Positions 9,229-17,866 are shown, counted from the stretch's first letter. The stretch is 64,000 nt of DNA from JBFMHP01 sp040752855 (GCA_040752855.1 JBFMHP010000021.1:62001-126000), one strand, 5' to 3'. Notes: a model not told the origin generated them from the letters alone. A program made the numbers and translations.

Positions 9229-11247
9229 ATGGAATTCGGCTTTCTTCAACCCGTAATTGAATGGTGTCAGCAGCACCCCAACTGGGCGGGCTTTGTGATC
9301 TTTTTGATATCACTGAGCGAGTCTCTGGCGGTGGTGGGGCTGTTTGTGCCCGGCACGATCGTGATGTTCGCCATCGGCGCGCTGGTGGCGCTCGGGGCCT
9401 ATCCGCTCGATATGACCTTGCTGATGGCGATGCTGGGCGCGGTGGTCGGCGACGGGATCAGTTATTGGCTCGGGGCGCATTTCAAGGAGCGCCTGCGCGA
9501 TATCTGGCCGATGTCGCGCTATCCTCAGCTGTTCGACAAGGGCAATGCGTTCTTCGAGCGCCACGGCGGTAAGAGCGTGCTCATCGGCCGTTTTGCCGGA
9601 CCGGTGCGCCCGATCATCCCGGTGGTGGCCGGGATGATGGGTATGCCGGCGGGGCGCTTCTATGTGGTCAATGTGGTCTCGGCGATCCTCTGGGCCCCGG
9701 CGTACATCCTGCCGGGCGTGGTGTTCGCCGCCTCCCTGGGGCTGGCGGCAGAGGTGGCCACGCGCCTGGTGGTGCTCGTCCTGATGCTGGTGCTGGTGAT
9801 CTGGCTGCTGTTGTGGCTCACGCGTCGCATCTATCTGTTCATGGAGCCCCGCGCCAATGTGATGCTGATGAGCGCGATACGCTGGATGCAGCGTCACCCC
9901 ATCGGCGGGCGTCTGGTCGCGGCGGTGATCGATCCGCATGCGCCGGAGTTCCGCGGTCTGATCATCTGGGCGATGCTGCTCGTGCTGATGGTGACCGGGT
10001 TCGGCATGCTGCTCAGCAAGGTGCTGGTCGGCATGCCGCTGCCGCTCGATTACGGCCTGTGGCGCTTCATGCAGGAGATGCGCACCCCGTGGGCGGATCA
10101 TCTGATGATCATGATCACCTCGCTCGGCGATGGAGTGATCGGGGTGACCGTCTTCGCGGTGATCGGGCTGTGGCTGCTGTGGGCGCGGCGCTGGCTGGCA
10201 TTCGCCCACCTGTTCGCGGCGATGATGTTTGCCTTCTTCGTACCGATCCTGTTGAAGGAGGTGCTGGAGCTGCCGCGCCCGATGGTCTTCGGTGCCGGGG
10301 TGACGACCTATGGATTTCCCAGCTGGCACGCGACGATGAACACCGTGCTCTACGGGTTCCTCGCGGTGATGGTCGCGCGCGAGATGTCGGAGTCGCGCCG
10401 CTGGCTGGCCTACGCCGGCGCGGCGCTGGTGGTGCTGCTGATTACCTTCCCGCGACTGTATCTCGGCGTGCATTGGATCTCCGATGTGCTGGGCGGCATC
10501 GCCCTGGGTATGGCGTGGGTGGCGGTGCTCGGGATCGCCTATCGGCGCCATGTGGTGCAGGGGGTGTCGCGGCTCTCGGTGCTGGGCGCCATCCTGGTGG
10601 CCTGGTGCATGGTCTGGCCGTGGCATCTGCAACAGCAGCACGTGCGCGATGAGCAGCGTTATCAATTCCCGCAGACCGAGCAGCAATGGGTGGCCGAGGA
10701 GTGGTGGACGAAGCGCTGGGCCGAGCTGCCCCAGATGCGCATCGACATGCTCGGCAAGGCCCGCCAGCCGTTCAATCTCCAGTGGCAGGGGGCCGAAGCG
10801 GATCTGCACGCGTATTTTACGGCGCATGGCTGGCGCGAGCCGGTGGACTTGAACCTGCGCTCGGCGCTGCATTGGCTGCTGACCGACTCGAATCTCGAAG
10901 ACCTGCCGGTGTTGCCGCAGGTCTATGACGGAAGGCATGAGAAGATCGTGCGGGTGCGCCCGACCGATGATCCGCACCGGTTCGAACTCATCCGGCTCTG
11001 GCGCACCTCCATCCGCTTCGCCGACGGTTCCGCCCTGTGGATCGGCTATGCGGGGCATCTGGTGCCGGCGCATCCCTTCGGCGTGCTCTCGGTGCCGCGG
11101 CTCGAGATCGCGCCAGACGCAGCCATGACTATCCTAGCTAACGATTTGGCCGGGTTTGAGATGCAGGCGGCGGCTTTCGCGCATCCGCTCGATGCGACGC
11201 ATACGGCGGTGGTGTTGCTGCGGCCGTCGGCTCGGAGCCAACCGTGA
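9229..11247 (+). CDS. DedA - PAP2 phosphatase - LssY fusion protein
   Basis: Predicted 672 residues. Residues 1 to about 200 form a DedA/SNARE-associated membrane domain (LFVPGTIVMFAIGALVALG, GRFAGPVRPIIPVVAGMMGM). About 240-440 is a PAP2 lipid phosphatase: KEVLELPRPM, PSWHAT around residues 364-369 (Trp where Gly is usual), and RLYLGVHWISD around 408. About 470-672 is an LssY C-terminal-like soluble domain. The protein probably dephosphorylates lipid pyrophosphates or phosphatidic acid on the outer face and may help flip or recycle undecaprenyl phosphate. The stop overlaps the GTG of dgkA, so lipid phosphatase and lipid kinase are co-translated. Confidence 0.88.
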   Translation: MEFGFLQPVIEWCQQHPNWAGFVIFLISLSESLAVVGLFVPGTIVMFAIGALVALGAYPLDMTLLMAMLGAVVGDGISYWLGAHFKERLRDIWPMSRYPQLFDKGNAFFERHGGKSVLIGRFAGPVRPIIPVVAGMMGMPAGRFYVVNVVSAILWAPAYILPGVVFAASLGLAAEVATRLVVLVLMLVLVIWLLLWLTRRIYLFMEPRANVMLMSAIRWMQRHPIGGRLVAAVIDPHAPEFRGLIIWAMLLVLMVTGFGMLLSKVLVGMPLPLDYGLWRFMQEMRTPWADHLMIMITSLGDGVIGVTVFAVIGLWLLWARRWLAFAHLFAAMMFAFFVPILLKEVLELPRPMVFGAGVTTYGFPSWHATMNTVLYGFLAVMVAREMSESRRWLAYAGAALVVLLITFPRLYLGVHWISDVLGGIALGMAWVAVLGIAYRRHVVQGVSRLSVLGAILVAWCMVWPWHLQQQHVRDEQRYQFPQTEQQWVAEEWWTKRWAELPQMRIDMLGKARQPFNLQWQGAEADLHAYFTAHGWREPVDLNLRSALHWLLTDSNLEDLPVLPQVYDGRHEKIVRVRPTDDPHRFELIRLWRTSIRFADGSALWIGYAGHLVPAHPFGVLSVPRLEIAPDAAMTILANDLAGFEMQAAAFAHPLDATHTAVVLLRPSARSQP

Positions 11248-11597
11248 AGAACCGGAGTTTTCTGGCCCGCCTCGGGTTCGCCTGGTCCGGTGTGGCCTCG
11301 GCCTGGCGCAGCGAGCGGAGTTTCCGCACCCAGGTTATTCTGACCGCGCTGCTTTTGCCGTTCATGCTCTGGCTCCAGCCGGAGCTGTTTTGGTGGGCGA
11401 TCGTCGGCGTGATGGTGGGCCTGGTGCTGGCGGCGGAGCTGTTCAATACCGCGCTGGAGCATCTCATCGATCACCTGCATCCCGAGATCCATCCCACCAT
11501 CAAGATCGCCAAGGATTGCGCGGCGGCCGCGGTGTTGATCCTCAGCATCGTGGCGCTGATCGTGGCGGGGTTGATGGTGTGGTCGGAATTGGGTTGA
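11244..11597 (+). CDS. dgkA: Diacylglycerol kinase
   Basis: Predicted 117 residues with three membrane helices, the size of bacterial DgkA, which phosphorylates diacylglycerol to recycle it into phospholipid. Seen motifs are RSERSFRTQ near residue 25 and the active-site segment AAELFNTALEHLIDHLHPEIHP (in two parts: ELFNTALE and the following acidic helix), then AKDCAAAAVLI. The GTG start overlaps the stop of the DedA-PAP2 gene by four bases, so it depends on coupling; the pair makes sense as phosphatidate/diacylglycerol turnover. Confidence 0.93.
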   Translation: MKNRSFLARLGFAWSGVASAWRSERSFRTQVILTALLLPFMLWLQPELFWWAIVGVMVGLVLAAELFNTALEHLIDHLHPEIHPTIKIAKDCAAAAVLILSIVALIVAGLMVWSELG

Positions 11598-11608
11598 ACC
11601 GGCGGATG

Positions 11609-11640
11609 CCCCCCGTAGGAGCGAGTCCTGCTCGCGAATG
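11609..11640. repeat. REP-like element, GTAGGAGCG type
   Basis: CCCCGTAGGAGCGAG, then TCCTG, then CTCGCGAATGG. The hairpin GCGAG/CTCGC (11621-11635) with the conserved GTAGGAG head is the standard repetitive extragenic palindrome of pseudomonads and related Gammaproteobacteria. It sits exactly between the convergent dgkA and LON-domain genes, where such elements are most common. Confidence 0.75.
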
Positions 11641-11655
11641 GCCGGTTCCGGCGAA

Positions 11656-12243
11656 TCAACGGTAGTCGAGCTTGGCGAGGAGTTCGTCGAGTTTTTGCAG
11701 CCGGTGCAGCGGATCGTCGAGTTGCAGCAAGGCTTGTTTCTGCATCAGCGAGATGGGCAGCAGTTCCGCCAAGCGGGAGCTGACCCAGCAGGCGTCGTCA
11801 TAATCCTTGGGCAGACTGGTGAAGGGCTGTCCCAGTTGATTGAAGATTTCCTCCAACAGATTCTGCATCCGGGCATAGCACGCCGGCAGGGGATGGCGTG
11901 CCTCCTGAGGGATGAGTTCGACGGTGGCCACGGTCAGTTCGTTGGGCTGCACCTCGGAGTGCCGCACATTGAAACGCTGCACACCGCGCACCGTGATGCC
12001 GAGGCAACCGTCCTTGAGTTGCTGAAAATAGGTGATTTCGCCGAGGGTGCCGACCGGGTAGGTCTTGGCCGCCTTGCCCACCTCGGAGCCCTCGCTGATC
12101 AGGATCACGCCGAAGTGCGAGCCGTTGCGCATGCAGCTGCTGATCATGTCGAGATAACGCGGCTCGAACACGCGCAGCGGCAAGGCCCCGCCCGGAAACA
12201 GGACGGTGTGCAGTGGAAACAGCGGGATCGTCTGTTCACTCAT
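11656..12243 (-). CDS. LON N-terminal substrate-binding domain protein
   Basis: Predicted 195 residues corresponding only to the N-terminal (PUA-like) domain of Lon protease; there is no ATPase or peptidase part. Seen: IPLFPLHTVLFPGGALPLRVFEPRYLDMI at the start (the family signature), then GTLGEITYFQQLKDG. Such stand-alone proteins have no established role; a peptide- or RNA-binding function is assumed. ATG 12243 is chosen over GTG 12255 because GAAGATC precedes it. It overlaps the end of ubiX by a few bases and follows it in the ubiX-mpl cluster, a common gammaproteobacterial order. Confidence 0.88.
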   Translation of the reverse strand: MSEQTIPLFPLHTVLFPGGALPLRVFEPRYLDMISSCMRNGSHFGVILISEGSEVGKAAKTYPVGTLGEITYFQQLKDGCLGITVRGVQRFNVRHSEVQPNELTVATVELIPQEARHPLPACYARMQNLLEEIFNQLGQPFTSLPKDYDDACWVSSRLAELLPISLMQKQALLQLDDPLHRLQKLDELLAKLDYR

Positions 12244-12868
12244 CGTGATCTTCACCCCAGCGCGGCAGCAGTTGATGTTCGAGCCCTAAGTGATCCAGGA
12301 TGCGCGCAACCATGAAATCGATCAAGTCCTCGATGCGCTTGGGCTGGTGATAAAACCCGGGCGCGGCCGGCATTATGGTACAGCCCAGGCGCGCCAGCTT
12401 GAGCATGTTCTCCAGATGGATCGCCGAGAGCGGCGTCTCGCGCGGCACCAGGATCAGCTGGCGCCGTTCCTTGAGCATCACATCCGCCGCGCGCTCGATC
12501 AGATTGTTACTCGCCCCGCAGGCGATGGCCGAGAGGCTACCGGTGGAGCAGGGGCAGATCACCATCGCGCGCGGCGCGTTCGAACCGCTGGCCACCGGCG
12601 CCATCCATTGCTCCTTGCCGAAGACCTGCAATTGTCCGGCCGCGGCCTGATAGCGTTCGCTCAACTGTGCCTGAAGTTCCTGCGGATTGGCCTTGAGCTT
12701 GAGGTCGGTTTCGGTGGCCAGCACGATCTGCGCCGGTTGCGAGACCATCAAGTACACCCGTTGGTCCGCCTCGATCAGGCATTGCAGCAGCCGTAGACCA
12801 TACTCCGCGCCGGAGGCGCCGGTCAGTGCCAGGGAGAGGGTGTCGGCGCGGTTCCAGGTCTGGGTCAT
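12236..12868 (-). CDS. ubiX: Flavin prenyltransferase UbiX
   Basis: Predicted 210 residues. It attaches a dimethylallyl group to FMN, making the prenyl-FMN cofactor for UbiD-type decarboxylases of ubiquinone synthesis. The FMN-binding start LALTGASGAEYGLRLL, the middle VICPCSTGSLSAIACGASNNLIERAADV and the closing RETPLSAIHLENMLKLARLGCTIMPAAPGFY (family hallmarks) are all visible. Neighbours are mpl upstream and the LON-domain gene downstream, all on the minus strand. Confidence 0.93.
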   Translation of the reverse strand: MTQTWNRADTLSLALTGASGAEYGLRLLQCLIEADQRVYLMVSQPAQIVLATETDLKLKANPQELQAQLSERYQAAAGQLQVFGKEQWMAPVASGSNAPRAMVICPCSTGSLSAIACGASNNLIERAADVMLKERRQLILVPRETPLSAIHLENMLKLARLGCTIMPAAPGFYHQPKRIEDLIDFMVARILDHLGLEHQLLPRWGEDHDE

Positions 12869-12887
12869 CGGTTATCTGTCGTGGATG

Positions 12888-14246
12888 TTATGCCGCGGAT
12901 TCGAGTCGGGTCAGCAGCCGCTGATGGATGCCCTCGAAGCCCCCGTTGCTCATGATCAGGACATGATCACCGCTGCGGGCCATTCCGTAAATATAGTCGA
13001 TGATGGCTTGGGTCTGGGGGAAGACGCGGCAGTTGTCACCGACGGCGCGCGTGATGCCTGCGGCGTCCCACGCGAGTTTCGGCGGTTGGAAGATCAGGAT
13101 TTCATCGGCCCCGCGCAACGATTCGGCCAGCTCATGTTGATGCACGCCCATGCGCATGGTGTTGGAACGCGGCTCCAGCACCGCGATGATGCGCGCATTC
13201 CCCACGCGCTTGCGCAGCCCGTCCAGGGTGGTGGCGATGGCGGTGGGGTGGTGGGCAAAGTCGTCGTAGACGGTGATGCCGCGTGCCACGCCGCGCACCT
13301 CCATGCGGCGTTTGACCCCTTCGAATCGGGCCAGCGCGGCGATGGCGTCCTCCGGTTTGACACCGGCGTGGCGCGCCGCCGCGATGGCGGCAAGGGCGTT
13401 TTGCACGTTGTGGTTGCCGATCATCGGCCACTGCACGCGCCCGTAGCAGGTCGCGCCGAAACAGACATCGAAACTGCTGCCATCATCGCTCGGATTGCGT
13501 GCATGCCAGCCGGCGGCGTGATTGAACGCCTCGCGCGCCGTCCAGCAGCCCATCGCCAGGGTCTGATCGATCGCCGGATCGTTGGCCGGATGGATGATCA
13601 ACCCGTTGCCCGGGATGGTGCGCACCAGGTGATGAAACTGCTTTTGGATCGCCGCAAGATTCTCAAAGATATCGGCGTGATCGAATTCGAGATTGTTCAT
13701 GACCAGCGTGCGCGGCCGGTAGTGGACGAACTTCGAGCGCTTGTCGAAGAAGGCGGTGTCGTATTCATCGGCCTCGACGACGAAGAACGGCGCATGGCCG
13801 AGTCGCGCCGAGACACCGAAGTTGCCCGGCACGCCGCCGATCAGAAATCCCGGCTGCAGGCCGCAAGCCTCTAGAATCCACGCCGTGATGCTGCTGGTGG
13901 TGGTCTTGCCGTGCGTGCCGGAGATCCCCAGCACCCAGCGCTTGCGCAGGATGTGCTCGGCCAGGAAGGCCGGTCCCGAGCAATAGGGCAGATTGCGGTT
14001 GAGCACGTATTCCACCGCCGGATTGCCGCGCGACATCGCGTTGCCGATCACCACCAGGTCCGGCGCCGGTTCGAGCTGGGCCGGATCGTAACCTTCGATG
14101 AGGGTGATGCCGGCCGCCTCGAGCTGGGTGCTCATCGGCGGGTAGACGTTGGCGTCCGAACCGCTGACGCGAAAGCCCATCTGGCGGGCGAGGATGGCGA
14201 TCCCTCCCATGAAGGTGCCGCAAATGCCGAGGATATGGATATGCAT
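12888..14246 (-). CDS. mpl: UDP-MurNAc:L-alanyl-gamma-D-glutamyl-meso-diaminopimelate ligase
   Basis: Predicted 452 residues. It reattaches the recycled murein tripeptide to UDP-MurNAc in the cytosol. The Mur-ligase layout is clear: an N-terminal Rossmann part (HILGICGTFMGGIAILARQ), the ATP P-loop GISGTHGKTTTSS near residue 110, a central domain with VEADEYDTAFFDKRSKFVHY, and a C-terminal domain with YDDFAHHPTAI. The Mpl-specific MHIHILGICGTFMGG start separates it from MurC. It lies just upstream of ubiX and a few bases after the membrane-protein gene ending at 14252. Confidence 0.95.
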   Translation of the reverse strand: MHIHILGICGTFMGGIAILARQMGFRVSGSDANVYPPMSTQLEAAGITLIEGYDPAQLEPAPDLVVIGNAMSRGNPAVEYVLNRNLPYCSGPAFLAEHILRKRWVLGISGTHGKTTTSSITAWILEACGLQPGFLIGGVPGNFGVSARLGHAPFFVVEADEYDTAFFDKRSKFVHYRPRTLVMNNLEFDHADIFENLAAIQKQFHHLVRTIPGNGLIIHPANDPAIDQTLAMGCWTAREAFNHAAGWHARNPSDDGSSFDVCFGATCYGRVQWPMIGNHNVQNALAAIAAARHAGVKPEDAIAALARFEGVKRRMEVRGVARGITVYDDFAHHPTAIATTLDGLRKRVGNARIIAVLEPRSNTMRMGVHQHELAESLRGADEILIFQPPKLAWDAAGITRAVGDNCRVFPQTQAIIDYIYGMARSGDHVLIMSNGGFEGIHQRLLTRLESAA

Positions 14247-14251
14247 GATGA

Positions 14252-14758
14252 CTACGTTAACGACTTAATGGTCCAGTTGATGGTCAATAATATGGTGACG
14301 ACATACACGATCGCCAGCGCCATGCCGACGAACAGGGGCTGACCGATGGCGTGGCGCAGGATGTGGGCCACGACCATGATGTTCCAGATCGCCACGGCTG
14401 ACAATAGCAGCGAGACGAACGGACTTTCGCCGGCGGCGTAAAACAACAACAGCATCGGATAACTGATGAGGTTGAGCAGCGTGCCGCAGCCGGTCAGCGC
14501 GGTCAGCGTCTGGGTGAGGCGTTCGGGCTTGCCGAGAAACCACAGCAGCGCCGTGGTCAGCAGAATGATCAGCGTCGCGTCGATCAGGCCGCCGAGGATG
14601 GCCCGCTCCGGGGTTTCCTGCGCGCCGAGCGCCACCAGCGTGCCCGTGAGGGTGTAAACGATGACGGCGAGATTGCGCAGCACCGAGGCGGTGGGGATAT
14701 CCTGCGGACCGCGCCGGAACCAGCAGATTTCGAGAAAAACCTTGATCAGTGCGTGCAT
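14252..14758 (-). CDS. Small polytopic membrane protein, unknown
   Basis: Predicted 168 residues with about five hydrophobic helices and few charged residues. The start MHALIKVFLEICWFRRGPQDIPTA, then a helix-rich rest resembling YIP1-like small membrane proteins of Gammaproteobacteria, is seen. It is the first gene of the minus-strand run that continues into mpl (five-base gap), ubiX and the LON-domain gene. No function can be assigned; location in a peptidoglycan-recycling operon is the only clue. Confidence 0.65.
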   Translation of the reverse strand: MHALIKVFLEICWFRRGPQDIPTASVLRNLAVIVYTLTGTLVALGAQETPERAILGGLIDATLIILLTTALLWFLGKPERLTQTLTALTGCGTLLNLISYPMLLLFYAAGESPFVSLLLSAVAIWNIMVVAHILRHAIGQPLFVGMALAIVYVVTILLTINWTIKSLT

Positions 14759-14865
14759 GGAGTGAAATGTCGAGGCTTGTTATAAAGCCGCCATGGTAAC
14801 CCGAGACGTTACGATACTGAAACAGATCCTGTCAGACCGAAATGATGCTTGCGTAAGACGATGTA

Positions 14866-14981
14866 TTCCCTCCCCCTTGATGGGGGAGGGTGAGGGTGGG
14901 GGTGGAATGGTGAACGATGTGCTGCAATTTCAGTGTATTCACCCTCCCCCTAGCCCCCTCCCGTCAAGGGAGGGGGATGTT
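14866..14981. repeat. Inverted pair of C/G-rich palindromes
   Basis: Two hairpins, CCCTCCCCC/GGGGGAGGG (14868-14890) and CCCCCTCCC/GGGAGGGGG (14954-14976), each with a five-base loop (TTGAT and GTCAA), face each other in opposite orientation around a core of about 45 bases. Their outer flanks (GGGTGAGGGTGGGGGTG and the complement of CACCCTCCCCCTAG) also match. This is the arrangement of a paired REP/BIME-type element. It lies upstream of the 14758 gene. Confidence 0.7.
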
Positions 14982-15006
14982 GGATCATAATTAAGTGCCA
15001 TTCCTG

Positions 15007-16326
15007 TCAGCCTGGATAAAACACCGGTGAAAAGCCACCACCTGGCGTTCTGAAGTTGGTGGTTTGTCCTTGATACAGCCGCGCGGCCAACAGCTGCACC
15101 TTGCCGTCATAGACATAATTGCGCAGATCCAGTTTCAGCGTCAGCGGTGTGTCGTCGTGCCGCGCGATGCGTTCGCTGGGCGGCACCAAGGCTTGCGCTA
15201 CGTATTGCCCCGCGAGGATTTCGGCCCAGACGCGCCGGGTGAGCTTATCGCCGCGATAGGCGGCCTTGGCGCCAAAGCCGGCCGCGGGCTTGAAAAACAA
15301 GGTGCGGCGCGCCGCCCAAAGTTCGTCGGCATGCGCCGGATCGGCAATGACCGTGTACGGGATGCCGGCCGCGAGCACCTCTAGCACCGCGTCACTGACA
15401 CCCCAGGAACGCAGCAGCGCCTGATCGCTCAAGACGGTGAGGTTGCGCTTGTCGGCGTAGAGGGCGTGGGCCCGCGGGTGGGGCGTGAGTACGACGTCCC
15501 CTGCACCATACGCGTGGAGTAAGGCCACATGTTCCGGCTGCGCCAAGGAAAAGTCGGTGAGACGGTTGTACACCATGTCGATCACCACATCGCCATGGCG
15601 CAGGCCGCCGGGGTGCCAGGCGAGGTCTTTGGCATCGACGATGAATGCCTGCACGCCGAAGCGTTCGAACAATTGCCGGAACAACAGAAACTCGGGGTAA
15701 AGATATTGCGTCTGCGGCGCATCATCGACGATCGCGAGGCTGCGCAATGGCCGATCGCCGCGTTGGCGCCGCCACTCACTCATGAACATCTGGAAAAAAT
15801 GCTCTTCCAGCCAGGCCAGATCGACCGGCCCTGCCGTTAAGCCCTCCGCCTCCGCGCAGCAGGCGCGTTGCGCCCGGGCGAGCACGGTGTTCAGCAGCGC
15901 GCCGCCGGCATTGGTATTGATCTCGATGAGTTGCGGACCAAGCGCGCCCAGATGAAAGTCATACCCCAGAAACACGCCGAGCGGCCCTGGATCTAAGAGC
16001 CCGATCTCCGGCGCCCACTGCATCACGTGTTCACGATAGGCGGGCAGGGCAACGACGGACTCGACCGCGCGGATGATCTCCGCCATGCGCTCAACATGAT
16101 GGCGCGTGACATACACCGGCAAATTGGAGAACAGATGCGGATGGCTCCCGGCAAGCGAGCGGGAGAGATCATGCAGGGCGAAGTCTTCCTCCAGCGCGCG
16201 CTTCAAGGCATCGCGATCCAGGGTGATGCAGTAGCAACTGCGGTTGAGCGCCTCGATCAGGGGGGCAAGGTCATGGCTGGCGCACGATGTGCTGGTGCTC
16301 CCATGGGTGCACTTTGGTTTGGTCAT
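15007..16326 (-). CDS. ATP-grasp-like protein of unknown function
   Basis: Predicted 439 residues, soluble. The middle (LGYDFHLGALGPQLIEINTNAGGALLN) looks like the acidic metal-binding part of an ATP-grasp ligase, and the C-terminal half holds FFKPAAGFGAKAAYRGDKLT, followed by LTLKLDLRNYVYDGKVQLLAARLY and a glycine-rich tail. The order suggests a ligase related to glutathionylspermidine-synthase/circularly permuted ATP-grasp enzymes that join a carboxylate to an amine or thiol. The N-terminus contains clustered cysteines (KCTH, SCAS, RSCYC). It is flanked only by unrelated genes; the substrate is unknown. Confidence 0.6.
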   Translation of the reverse strand: MTKPKCTHGSTSTSCASHDLAPLIEALNRSCYCITLDRDALKRALEEDFALHDLSRSLAGSHPHLFSNLPVYVTRHHVERMAEIIRAVESVVALPAYREHVMQWAPEIGLLDPGPLGVFLGYDFHLGALGPQLIEINTNAGGALLNTVLARAQRACCAEAEGLTAGPVDLAWLEEHFFQMFMSEWRRQRGDRPLRSLAIVDDAPQTQYLYPEFLLFRQLFERFGVQAFIVDAKDLAWHPGGLRHGDVVIDMVYNRLTDFSLAQPEHVALLHAYGAGDVVLTPHPRAHALYADKRNLTVLSDQALLRSWGVSDAVLEVLAAGIPYTVIADPAHADELWAARRTLFFKPAAGFGAKAAYRGDKLTRRVWAEILAGQYVAQALVPPSERIARHDDTPLTLKLDLRNYVYDGKVQLLAARLYQGQTTNFRTPGGGFSPVFYPG

Positions 16327-16500
16327 GTCACTTCATCTCTGCGGAGATCTTCTCGCGAGCCGGAACTTCATTGTTCTCGCTCAACGCTATGGTAGCCTTG
16401 GGTGTGTGTCAACGGGGAACCTCTATGGTTCGGGTTTTTCAGCTGGATGGTGTTAATCTTGGCGCGGTAACAACGTCGTCCACCGAGGAAGTCAGGTTCA

Positions 16501-17649
16501 ATGCAAGAATTATACATCGATAATCCCACCGCGTTGCGGGGGCTGTGCGATCGTTTGCAGGGCTGCAGGCGCATCGCACTGGACACCGAGTTCGTCCGCG
16601 AGAAGACCTATTACGCGCAGTTCTGCCTGCTGCAGTTGGCCACTGACGACCTGCTCGCCTGCGTCGATCCACTCGCGCTGCCGGATCTGGAGCCGCTGCT
16701 CGCCATCCTCTACCGCGAGGACATCCTCAAGATCATGCACTCCGGCCACCAGGACCTGGAGCTGTTTTTCGATCTGCGAGGCCAATTGCCCAAGCCAGTG
16801 TTCGACACCCAGATCACCGCCGCCCTGCTCGGGCACGGCGATCAGGTTGGCTATGCCAATCTCGTCGCAAGTCTCACCGGTGTGACGCTGGATAAGACCC
16901 ATACTCGCGCCGATTGGAGCCGGCGGCCGCTCGAACCGCAGCAGATCGAATACGCACTGGATGACGTGCGTTATCTGATCCCGATGTATGACGCCCTGCA
17001 CGCCTCGTTGCAGGCGCTGGGTCGCGAGGATTGGCTGCGCGAGGACTTCGCCGAGCTCTGCGATGAACGCCGCTACCGGCGCGATGACGACAGCATCTGG
17101 CGCCGGCTCAAGGGCGTGCAACACCTCCGAGGCCGGCAGCTCGCGGTGGCGCGCGCCGTGGCGGTCTGGCGTGAGCACACCGCGCAGGCGCAGGACAAAC
17201 CGCGCAAATGGCTGCTCGGGGATGACATCATCCTTGATATCGCGCGCCTCATCCCGCAGGATCTCGCCAAGCTCGGCCGCATCCGCGGCATTTCCGAAGC
17301 GGTGGTGCGCCATCACGGTATTCAGATCCTGGAGTTGATCCGCCAAGCGGCCGCGCTTCCCAAGGAGCAATGGCCGCAACTGCCCCGGATCGCCCATCTG
17401 CCTGAGGAGCAAGAGCCCCTGGTGGATGTATTGATGGCCGTGGCGCGGGTCTGTGCCATGAAGCACCGTATCAGCATCAACGCACTGGTCTCGCGCAAGG
17501 AGATCGAACAGGTGATCAGCGGCGATCGCGAGGCGCAGGTGCTGCACGGGTGGCGCCGGGAATTGTTGGGTAATGAATTGCTGGCGATGTTGCAGGGCGA
17601 GCGCGCGCTGCGGGTGGAGGGAGCGGCTGTGTGCGTCGATGTGTTATGA
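16501..17649 (+). CDS. rnd: Ribonuclease D
   Basis: Predicted 382 residues, the family length. A DEDD 3'-5' exonuclease that trims tRNA 3' ends. Seen: ALDTEFVREKTYYAQFCLLQLA (first acidic pair), HSGHQDLELFFD, and DWSRRPLEPQQIEYALDDVRYLIPMY (last acidic motif with Tyr), followed by an HRDC domain from about residue 200 (RAVAVWREHTAQAQDKPRKW) and a second HRDC-like stretch to the end. GAGGAAG lies before the ATG. The gene is divergent from the ATP-grasp gene and is followed by a hairpin-rich noncoding stretch. Confidence 0.95.
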   Translation: MQELYIDNPTALRGLCDRLQGCRRIALDTEFVREKTYYAQFCLLQLATDDLLACVDPLALPDLEPLLAILYREDILKIMHSGHQDLELFFDLRGQLPKPVFDTQITAALLGHGDQVGYANLVASLTGVTLDKTHTRADWSRRPLEPQQIEYALDDVRYLIPMYDALHASLQALGREDWLREDFAELCDERRYRRDDDSIWRRLKGVQHLRGRQLAVARAVAVWREHTAQAQDKPRKWLLGDDIILDIARLIPQDLAKLGRIRGISEAVVRHHGIQILELIRQAAALPKEQWPQLPRIAHLPEEQEPLVDVLMAVARVCAMKHRISINALVSRKEIEQVISGDREAQVLHGWRRELLGNELLAMLQGERALRVEGAAVCVDVL

Positions 17650-17756
17650 GTCCGTGCGCAAATCTATTGCCGCATCATATCTCCAATAAACTCGGGGTTA
17701 GGTAAAATTCTGTTGCGATTTCTTGTGTATGAATGATAATGAACCGCGATAATCAC

Positions 17757-17828
17757 TAGAACTGGCTCGAGCCAGCACCAAGCCCCTAACTGGCCCAAGG
17801 CGTCCCCCCGCCTTGGGCCGATTTTTTT
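17757..17828 (+). ncRNA. Candidate short noncoding RNA ending in an intrinsic terminator
   Basis: The 14-base perfect palindrome CTGGCTCGAGCCAG (17762-17775) is followed by a short single-stranded linker and a strong rho-independent terminator. Upstream GATAAT at about 17747 could be a -10 element with TTGTGT about 19 bases before it. If so, a transcript of about 70 bases with two hairpins would result. The alternative is read-through termination of rnd, 140 bases upstream. No RNA family was recognised. Confidence 0.3.
17792..17828 (+). terminator. Strong rho-independent terminator
   Basis: GGCCCAAGGCG (17792-17802) pairs perfectly over 11 bases with CGCCTTGGGCC (17809-17819) around a C-rich six-base loop, followed by GATTTTTTTAT. 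The T-run is on the plus-strand side, so it terminates rightward transcription (rnd or a small RNA) before the convergent apaG gene. Confidence 0.9.
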
Positions 17829-17866
17829 ATGCCATCGTAAAATTGCCGCGTGAATGTGCAGCGCTT

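Noticed and set aside
9310..11073. Long leftward open frame (over 580 codons) opposite the DedA-PAP2 gene
   Set aside because: It is the antisense shadow of a high-GC gene; rich in Arg/His/Gln, without a ribosome site, domains or membrane logic.
17762..17780. CTGGCTCGAGCCAG followed by GCACCA as the 3' part of a tRNA
   Set aside because: The loop would have four bases instead of seven and no acceptor, D or anticodon arm can be formed upstream.
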